Shown: piece by piece, positions 1-4,171 of the stretch | Layout: every line of letters starts with the position of its first letter | Position numbering within the stretch: position 1 is the stretch's first letter | Source: Acidobacteriaceae bacterium | Lineage (GTDB): Bacteria > Acidobacteriota > Terriglobia > Terriglobales > Acidobacteriaceae | Direction of reading: 5' to 3' | Length of the DNA: 5,410 nt | Assembly: GCA_003156235.1 (NCBI GenBank) | Contig: PMGP01000297.1 | Coordinates: 1 to 5,410, forward strand | Program-made: the position numbers and the translations under genes | Notes under the pieces: generated by a model | The model's input: the letters and a program-made list of their open reading frames with translations, nothing else | What the model was told of the DNA's origin: nothing | Database searches by the model: none

Positions 1-91
1 GATGCAAGGATGTGCCACCCCGCATCCCCCGTACACATATCCAACACGCGCGTCTTACGTGCATTTTTTTGTCTTACAGATTGGAATCGGC

Positions 92-121
92 TTGACCCCT
101 TCCCCTGTTCCGCTCTTTACC
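92..121 (+). promoter_or_regulatory. possible sigma70-type promoter ahead of a structured non-coding region
   Basis: TTGACC at 92-97 matches five of six bases of the -35 consensus. With an 18-base spacer, the -10 position is TTTACC at 116-121, which is a weak match. A start of transcription would fall near 127-128, which is where the 5' arm of the structure predicted independently for 128-312 begins. The agreement of these two observations is the main support; the -10 box alone would not be convincing. Confidence 0.33.
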
Positions 122-127
122 TGTTTG

Positions 128-312
128 CGGCCTCCGAGTCTCCGAGGGGCTGAATGCGTGGTTTTATGCTCTCCATGGGCAGCAGGATGCAACAGTTGTG
201 GGCGCAGCTTTGAAGCTGCCTGAAGGAAAAAGTCCGCTGTATGGGCAGTCTGTGGGTTACCCGCCGAGTCCGCTTCGCTTTGTGAACTAAAATGGCCTGC
301 GCGCCGGAGCCG
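128..312 (+). ncRNA. candidate structured small RNA, possibly 6S-like
   Basis: No protein gene is credible here, but the + strand folds on paper into one long rod of about 185 nt. The ends pair: CGGC-c-TCCG (128-136, one bulged C) with CGGAGCCG (305-312). An upper stem joins 169-187 to 233-248: C169-T170 with A247-G248, T172-G177 with T240-G245, CAGC (180-183) with GCTG (236-239), and GGA (185-187) with TCC (233-235). Inside it sits a perfect hairpin, GCAGCTT (204-210) with AAGCTGC (213-219). Between closing and upper stems are two largely unpaired strands (about 137-168 and 249-304), the 3' one with a small GGG-TTA-CCC hairpin at 254-262. Closing stem, large central bubble, upper stem and a length near 185 nt fit the plan of 6S RNA, the RNA polymerase-binding regulator. 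I could not recognise conserved 6S sequence, so another small RNA or chance folding remains possible. The strand is inferred from the possible promoter. Confidence 0.36.
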
Positions 313-338
313 TCGAGACCTGCCACTGGCAAGTCCGC

Positions 339-408
339 GGCAACCTATGATTGAATCGAGAGAGTGGGCAGCCGGGCACGGAGGTCATCCAACAATCGCG
401 CGGTTGCC
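339..408 (+). other. strong long-range stem in the leader of the small membrane protein gene
   Basis: GGCAACC (339-345) pairs perfectly with GGTTGCC (402-408), and after a small internal loop GATTG (349-353) pairs with CAATC (393-397), giving 12 base pairs. A competing stem, CGGGCA (373-378) with TGCCCG (405-410), uses some of the same 3' bases, so the two cannot form together. The structure ends about a dozen bases before the RBS at 421-424. It could be a leader regulating translation, the 3' part of the upstream RNA, or an old palindromic repeat. No known riboswitch class was recognised. Confidence 0.35.
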
Positions 409-431
409 CGATAAAAAACAGGAGAAACAGC

Positions 432-710
432 ATGGCAAATTCCCTGCTTCCACCCGAAGAGCGCCACTTGACCCCCGACCAGGTGGAGGCGCTGGACAAA
501 AGGCGCGAACTGGGCCACACTTTGCTGGTCATCGCCGGAATGTTTGCGGCCATCGCCGCTATTCTGCTTCTTTGGGTTGGTCAGGATCTGAGCTATTCGC
601 CAGGCTGGGCGCATCCCATCGCCTACTACTTCGCCGTTGCACTGGTCATCATCGCCGTCTGCGGCATCGCCGGCTATATTCTCCGCCGGGGCACGCCGCG
701 AATCGACTAA
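432..710 (+). CDS. small two-helix membrane protein of unknown function
   Basis: I do not recognise this 92-residue protein. A polar N-terminal part (about 1-28, rich in charged residues, with LTPDQVEALDKRRE) is followed by two hydrophobic helices at about 29-49 and 63-84, joined by a short loop, and a basic tail (RRGTPRID). Positive charges flank the outer side of both helices, so both ends should be cytoplasmic under the positive-inside rule. The ATG at 432 is chosen because GGAG at 421-424 lies 7 bases upstream; an in-frame ATG at 351 has no RBS and would add a non-conserved-looking, arginine-rich leader. There is no signal peptide and no catalytic motif. It appears to be a single-gene unit, with structured leader sequence before it and a terminator candidate after it. 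Confidence 0.72.
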   Translation: MANSLLPPEERHLTPDQVEALDKRRELGHTLLVIAGMFAAIAAILLLWVGQDLSYSPGWAHPIAYYFAVALVIIAVCGIAGYILRRGTPRID

Positions 711-1028
711 GTCCGAGTTGCCCCGGAGCCAGAAGCGAATTTCGTCGTTCTGCGTGGCGACACCTGCAATGGGGAACTAGCCGCACCCATTCTTCGTACA
801 ATAAAGGACAAGGAAGCTCGGCCTTGCATCGGCAGGCCGATTTTCCTGAAGCCCTGCCGCCCGATGGCGCGCATTGGCGGGTGTTCTTATAGAGACTGAG
901 AATGGTCCCTCTCCCCCGAGAAAACGTGACCGTCGTAATGTGCGCTACGGGCGCAACATCATTTTTCCTCCGCCTCAAAACTGTTGCATGTAAGAATTGC
1001 GAATACACTTTTCACACTGGGCCTCAGA
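711..1028. other. 318-base intergenic stretch, apparently non-coding
   Basis: This gap between the small membrane protein and the GGDEF gene contains the terminator candidate at 818-844. It also has two further small hairpins: CCGCC (857-861) with GGCGG (876-880), and TGCGC (941-945) with GCGCA (951-955), the latter followed a few bases later by TTTTT at 962-966. No tRNA, no cyclic-dinucleotide riboswitch core and no well-spaced -35/-10 pair were found. Open frames crossing it have no RBS and no recognisable domain. Confidence 0.5.
818..844 (+). terminator. probable intrinsic terminator of the small membrane protein gene
   Basis: TCGGCCT (818-824) pairs perfectly over 7 bp with AGGCCGA (834-840) around a 9-base loop and is followed directly by TTTT (841-844). 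The stem is GC-rich but the T run is short, so termination may be partial. It lies 107 bases past the stop codon at 708-710. Confidence 0.45.
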
Positions 1029-2054
1029 ATGACCAAAAAGACGGCAAACCGCATCCCGCTCGATGACCTTCTCGTTTTTCACCAGGTGGCGCGCTCGCTC
1101 ACTTCGAGCTTTGACCTGGATACGATTCTGCGCACCATCATGGAACACATGGAGCGATTCGTCGAGGCGGAACTGTGGACGCTGCTGATGCTGGATGAGG
1201 AGCGCCAGGAGCTATATTATGCGATTGCCGCGGGCCGGGAAGAGGTTTCGCTGCGCGGCCTGCGCGTGAAGGTGGGCGAGGGCGTGGCCGGCTGGGTGGT
1301 GGAGCACGGCGAGACGCTGCTGGTTCCCGAAGCCCAGAACGATCCGCGAGTCAAGCAAGAGAGCGGCGCCAATCACAATACGGTCCGCTCGGTCATCGCT
1401 CTGCCGTTGCGCGGGCGCAAAGGAACGCACGGCGTCATCGAAATCTTCAATCCGCGCGCCGACCAGCTCACCGACTATACCATCGCCTTTCTGCACATTC
1501 TGGCTGACCACGCGGCCATCGCCATCGAGAATGCGCGCGACGTGGCACGCATCCAGCAGTTGACTATCACCGACGACTGCACCAAACTTTACAATGTCCG
1601 CCATCTTTACGAGGTGCTGGGCCGGGAGATGGAGCGATGCGGCCGGCTGGAACTGCCGGTAAGCCTGGCTTTCCTCGACCTGGACCATTTCAAGCTGGTG
1701 AACGACGAGCATGGCCACCTGGTGGGCAGCGAGCTGCTGGCGCGTGTTGGCGAGCGGCTACAGGAGTTGAGCGGCAAGCACGATTGGTGCTTCCGCTATG
1801 GCGGCGACGAGTTCGTGATTCTGATGCCGGAGACCGGCGCCGCAGCCGCGCTGACGCAAGCCACCGCGCTGCTCAGCGCGCTGATGGTGACCGAATTCCA
1901 GATGAAGAATGGATTGAAGTTGCGGGTCAAAGCGAGCGTGGGCGTGGCCGCCGCGCCCAACGACGGCTTGACCGTCCACGCCGTCATCGGCGCAGCCGAC
2001 ATTCGCATGTACTGGGTAAAAGGCAATGGGCGGGGAGCGGTAAAGGGAGCGTAG
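1029..2054 (+). CDS. GAF-GGDEF nucleotide cyclase, candidate Hypr type (3',3'-cGAMP and/or c-di-GMP synthase)
   Basis: A 341-residue soluble protein with a GAF sensor domain (about 15-172) and a C-terminal GGDEF cyclase domain (about 176-341). It should join two nucleoside triphosphates into a cyclic dinucleotide second messenger, with activity set by whatever the GAF domain senses. The catalytic core is intact: metal-binding D217 in FLDLDHF, N225, and GGDEF at 258-262 preceded by RY. Against Caulobacter PleD the spacing is gap-free (D327, N335, D344 and G368 map to 217, 225, 234 and 258). Two key positions differ. Ser234 (GHLVGS) replaces the guanine-binding Asp, as in the Hypr enzyme GacA of Geobacter, and the inhibitory RxxD site reads GKHD (249-252), without its Arg. 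The usual LTGLYN motif is CTKLYN. Start: ATG at 1029 is preferred over the in-frame TTG at 984, because the 15 intervening codons look non-coding and neither site has a good RBS. No membrane helix or signal peptide. Product specificity is inferred. Confidence 0.93.
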   Translation: MTKKTANRIPLDDLLVFHQVARSLTSSFDLDTILRTIMEHMERFVEAELWTLLMLDEERQELYYAIAAGREEVSLRGLRVKVGEGVAGWVVEHGETLLVPEAQNDPRVKQESGANHNTVRSVIALPLRGRKGTHGVIEIFNPRADQLTDYTIAFLHILADHAAIAIENARDVARIQQLTITDDCTKLYNVRHLYEVLGREMERCGRLELPVSLAFLDLDHFKLVNDEHGHLVGSELLARVGERLQELSGKHDWCFRYGGDEFVILMPETGAAAALTQATALLSALMVTEFQMKNGLKLRVKASVGVAAAPNDGLTVHAVIGAADIRMYWVKGNGRGAVKGA

Positions 2055-2067
2055 GTCCTGCGCAACT

Positions 2068-3327
2068 CTATCTTCCGATTTCGTCTTCGTCCAACGGCTT
2101 TTCCGTGATCTGCTCTCCGGCCAGCCGTTCCAATTGATTCCGCCAGTCCAGCGACTCGACAAAGCTACGCGACTCGCGCCAGCCGGGCTCGACAATAACG
2201 TGCAGCTCCAGATAAACGCGCGTGCCGAGCAGCGACTCGATCTGGCGGCGGGCGCCGGTGCCGATCTCTTTCAACTTGGATCCGCCTTTGCCAATCAGAA
2301 TTGCTTTTTGCCCTTCGCGCTCACAATAAATTGCCGCCGCGATGCGCGTCAGCGGAAGGCGTGCCGGAGCTTGGCCCTTCTTCCGTGCTGGAGCGGGCGG
2401 CTCGGCCTCCTCGAAGCGTTCAATGACAACAGCCGAGGCGTAGGGAACCTCTTCGCCAGTCTCGACCAGAATGCTCTCGCGAATCAGCTCGGCGACCATG
2501 AAGCGCTGCGGCTGGTCGGTGTACTGTTCTTTGGGGTAGTAGCGCTCTCCGGTGGGCAGCGCCTCGACGATCTTGCGGACCAACAGATCAAGCCCGTCGC
2601 GCTTACGTGCGCTGACCGGAATCACCTGCGCGAATCCGAAGTGGCGGGTGAGCGAGTCGATCAGCGGCAAAAGCTTGTCCTTGGCGACCAGGTCGATCTT
2701 GGTGAGCACAAGGAAGACCGGGCAGTCGAGCTTGCGGATGAGGCCAAAGAGAAATTCGTCCTCGCTGGCCCAGTTAGTGCGCTCGTGCTTGGGGGAGTTG
2801 TTTCCTTGACTGGATGCGGAGAGGCGCTGCTGAGTGTCAGGGCATGACTTTACAGAATGCGGAAAAACTCTTCCTGAGTCGCACGAAGCGTCAGGGCATG
2901 ACTTTAGTCGTGCCGCAGAGACATCAAGAGAATCCTGGGCTTTAGCCCCTGCGGTCAGCTCTTCGGGAATATCTCCGGAAACCGGCTCGTCGGCAGGCTC
3001 CGCCGTCGCTTCCAGTTGCACTCTGCGTGTAGCGTCCATCAGAACCAGAACTACGTCGCGCGTTTCGAGGGCCTCGTAAACCTCCTGCAACATACGGCGG
3101 TCGAGATGCGAGCCGGGCTTATGGACGCCGGGAGTATCGACGAAGACGATCTGCGCCGCCGGATGTACGCCCTTCAGCGCCGGAACCTCGACCACCCCGG
3201 CGATGCGGTTGCGCGTGGTTTGCGGCTTGGCGGAGACAATGGCCACCTTTTCGCCGGTGAGAGCATTGAGCAGCGTGCTTTTGCCGACGTTGGGCCGGCC
3301 GAGAATGGCGACAAATCCGGATTTCAA
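2068..3327 (-). CDS. era: ribosome-assembly GTPase Era with a large internal insertion
   Basis: Era is an essential GTPase that binds the 3' end of 16S rRNA during 30S subunit maturation, in the cytosol and at the membrane. The 419-residue product has the GTPase motifs in order: G1 GRPNVGKST (10-18), G2 Thr in PQTTRN (35-40), G3 DTPG (64-67), G4 TKID (209-212, usually NKxD) and G5 SA (239-240). A C-terminal KH domain follows (about 276-382) with the RNA-binding GKGG loop (347-349 region) and the GWRES end. Typical Era proteins have about 300 residues. The excess is mostly a polar stretch at about 105-187, between the strand DVVLVLMDA and helix EDEFLFGLIRKL, plus a short proline/alanine-rich loop in the KH domain (about 308-325). 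The insertion contains KSCPD twice, 18 residues apart, and is encoded by a repeat element. The start is TTG at 3325-3327: an in-frame stop lies just upstream, no ATG precedes G1, and AGGAG sits 10 bases away. It follows corC and the exported protein gene on the same strand. Confidence 0.96.
   Translation of the reverse strand: MKSGFVAILGRPNVGKSTLLNALTGEKVAIVSAKPQTTRNRIAGVVEVPALKGVHPAAQIVFVDTPGVHKPGSHLDRRMLQEVYEALETRDVVLVLMDATRRVQLEATAEPADEPVSGDIPEELTAGAKAQDSLDVSAARLKSCPDASCDSGRVFPHSVKSCPDTQQRLSASSQGNNSPKHERTNWASEDEFLFGLIRKLDCPVFLVLTKIDLVAKDKLLPLIDSLTRHFGFAQVIPVSARKRDGLDLLVRKIVEALPTGERYYPKEQYTDQPQRFMVAELIRESILVETGEEVPYASAVVIERFEEAEPPAPARKKGQAPARLPLTRIAAAIYCEREGQKAILIGKGGSKLKEIGTGARRQIESLLGTRVYLELHVIVEPGWRESRSFVESLDWRNQLERLAGEQITEKPLDEDEIGR
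2836..2949. repeat. palindromic repeat element embedded in frame in era
   Basis: An exact 17-base direct repeat, GTCAGGGCATGACTTTA, occurs at 2836-2852 and 2890-2906. The period is 54 bases, so the reading frame is kept. The second copy continues into a hairpin, GGCATGAC (2895-2902), TTTA loop, GTCGTGCC (2907-2914), with one G-T-type mismatch. A second hairpin with the same loop follows: GGGC (2937-2940), TTTA, GCCC (2945-2948). The first copy lacks the matching right arm and looks decayed. From memory, similar TTTA-loop palindromes are scattered through acidobacterial genomes; this was not checked. The element accounts for roughly residues 127-164 of Era. Its outer limits are uncertain, since the insertion in the protein (about 2767-3018) is wider than the recognisable repeat. 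Confidence 0.62.
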
Positions 3328-3337
3328 AGGGGAAGTG

Positions 3338-3342
3338 CTCCT
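3338..3342 (-). promoter_or_regulatory. ribosome binding site supporting the TTG start of era
   Basis: The - strand reads AGGAG here, 10 bases before the TTG at 3327-3325. An in-frame TAG lies a few codons further upstream, and the first GTPase strand begins two residues after the start, so this RBS and the TTG codon are effectively the only option. The 94-base gap before the exported protein gene shows no clear terminator, so era may also be transcribed from upstream. Confidence 0.6.
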
Positions 3343-3421
3343 GACCTTCTATTATCGCGGATTTGCGGATGAAGAGTTGGTCTTATCTGCACTAAAAGAA
3401 AGGATCGACTCTTGGCGAGAA

Positions 3422-4093
3422 TCATTTGATCGGATTCGCAACGATCTCGCAGCTTGTAAAACTCCAAGGCTGGCTGCTGGTCACCGAGACGATAGCGGTT
3501 CCAGAACTATCGGAAATAAAGGCGTAGGCGAACTCTGTGCTCTCGTTCTTGACTCCCGTAACGGTTTGTTCAGGGTAATGGCCATCGACGATCTTGAACG
3601 TCCCGTTCCCTGTTCCTGCACCATTGCCAGCCACAGTAAATGTCAATGTGTACGCAGTATTTGGATTCACCAGAAGAACGAAGCTCAGGTCGCTCAGCGT
3701 GCCGCCGGATGATGCGCCCATCTGAAATACTTCTCCGACATCCGAATAACCCAAGTAAGCTACGTTATCCGCAAACGTATACACGAAGTCGGCTTTGGAC
3801 ATCTTCTTCGGAGTAAGCAGGACGGATGTTGTCGCGGACGAAGCGGCGCCCTTGGCATTCCTCTTGCTCTTGCCTCCCTGCGCCTTTGCCGCATACGCCT
3901 TCACCACGGAGGCCAGAAGCTGCTGCTTGTCATTTTGCGTGATTGGCTTTCCGGTATGCAGCAGAATCGGCTTGACGGCCGGAGCCACCGTAGCAATCTT
4001 TTGCTTTTTCTGCAATTCTTTTACAACATCATTTTGCGCTACGACCGGGGTAATGAACGCAACGGCTGCAAGCAGGGCGGCGAAATTTTTCAT
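3422..4093 (-). CDS. exported protein of unknown function
   Basis: I do not recognise this 223-residue protein. Residues 1-19 form a short Sec-type signal peptide (MKN, hydrophobic core AALLAAVAFITP, cleavage after VVA-19), so it is probably periplasmic or secreted. There is no lipobox. The mature N-terminal half (20-100) is lysine-rich and low in complexity (KELQKKQK, GGKSKRNAKGAASS). The C-terminal half (about 101-220) alternates hydrophobic and small polar residues (YTLTFTVAGNGAGTGNGTFKIV, abridged in meaning: a Gly/Thr-rich strand-loop pattern at 148-169), suggesting a beta-sandwich. The single Cys (C215) rules out an internal disulfide. The ATG start has AGGAG (4103-4107) 9 bases upstream. 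It sits between corC and era, 78 and 94 bases from them, and has a candidate promoter of its own. By eye its codons are less GC-rich than those of its neighbours, hinting at a later arrival. Confidence 0.83.
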   Translation of the reverse strand: MKNFAALLAAVAFITPVVAQNDVVKELQKKQKIATVAPAVKPILLHTGKPITQNDKQQLLASVVKAYAAKAQGGKSKRNAKGAASSATTSVLLTPKKMSKADFVYTFADNVAYLGYSDVGEVFQMGASSGGTLSDLSFVLLVNPNTAYTLTFTVAGNGAGTGNGTFKIVDGHYPEQTVTGVKNESTEFAYAFISDSSGTAIVSVTSSQPWSFTSCEIVANPIK

Positions 4094-4126
4094 GAAGGCT
4101 TTCTCCTATGGAATGAGACTTAAGGG

Positions 4127-4132
4127 ATTATA
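4127..4132 (-). promoter_or_regulatory. candidate -10 box for the exported protein gene
   Basis: On the - strand this reads TATAAT, a perfect -10 consensus, 33 bases before the ATG at 4093. Transcription would start near 4120, leaving a leader of about 27 bases that includes the AGGAG. The -35 region (about 4150-4155) has no good TTGACA match, so the promoter may depend on an activator or may be a chance match. Confidence 0.42.
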
Positions 4133-4144
4133 GCCCCATACCGA

Positions 4145-4165
4145 CAGAATTATTGATGAATTCTG
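4145..4165. promoter_or_regulatory. inverted repeat over the -35 region, possible operator
   Basis: CAGAATT (4145-4151) and AATTCTG (4159-4165) form a perfect 7-base inverted repeat with a 7-base spacer, in the gap between corC and the exported protein gene and covering the expected -35 position of the TATAAT at 4127-4132. A second overlapping palindrome, TGAATT (4157-4162) with AATTCA (4169-4174), includes the corC stop codon. The arrangement could be a dimeric regulator site or a transcript hairpin after corC. There is no T run for a normal terminator. Confidence 0.33.
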
Positions 4166-4171
4166 GAAAAT

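Noticed and set aside
45..70. Possible intrinsic terminator: CACG (45-48) with CGTG (58-61) followed by seven T (64-70).
   Set aside because: The stem is only 4 bp with a 9-base loop; the T run is suggestive, but the hairpin is too weak to list as a feature.
52..77. Direct repeat GTCTTAC at 52-58 and 71-77.
   Set aside because: Only 7 bases and two copies; expected by chance and not part of an array.
346..351. TATGAT as a -10 box for the gene at 432.
   Set aside because: No acceptable -35 hexamer at 16-18 bases upstream and no extended -10 TG.
857..888. Second terminator, CCGCC (857-861) with GGCGG (876-880).
   Set aside because: Interrupted stem and no T run after it.
347..892. Open frame of 181 codons overlapping the small membrane protein.
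   Set aside because: Arg/His/Ser-rich composition typical of a shadow frame, no RBS, no domain; the overlapping frame from 432 encodes a coherent membrane protein.
984..1009. Promoter TTGCAT (984-989) with TACACT (1004-1009) ahead of the GGDEF gene.
   Set aside because: The spacer is only 14 bases, too short for a sigma70 promoter.
984..1028. TTG start at 984 for the GGDEF protein.
   Set aside because: No RBS, and codons such as AGA, GTA and ACA in an AT-rich stretch look non-coding; the ATG at 1029 is more likely.
711..1028. A cyclic-dinucleotide (GEMM-type) riboswitch that might respond to the product of the GGDEF enzyme.
   Set aside because: The conserved core could not be found here or in 1-431 on either strand by eye.
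2134..2847. Open frame of 237 codons on the + strand opposite era.
   Set aside because: It is the antisense shadow of a clearly recognised Era protein.
2834..3079. Short + strand frame containing SGHDF twice, opposite era.
   Set aside because: It is simply the translation of the palindromic repeat; there is no sign that it is a gene.
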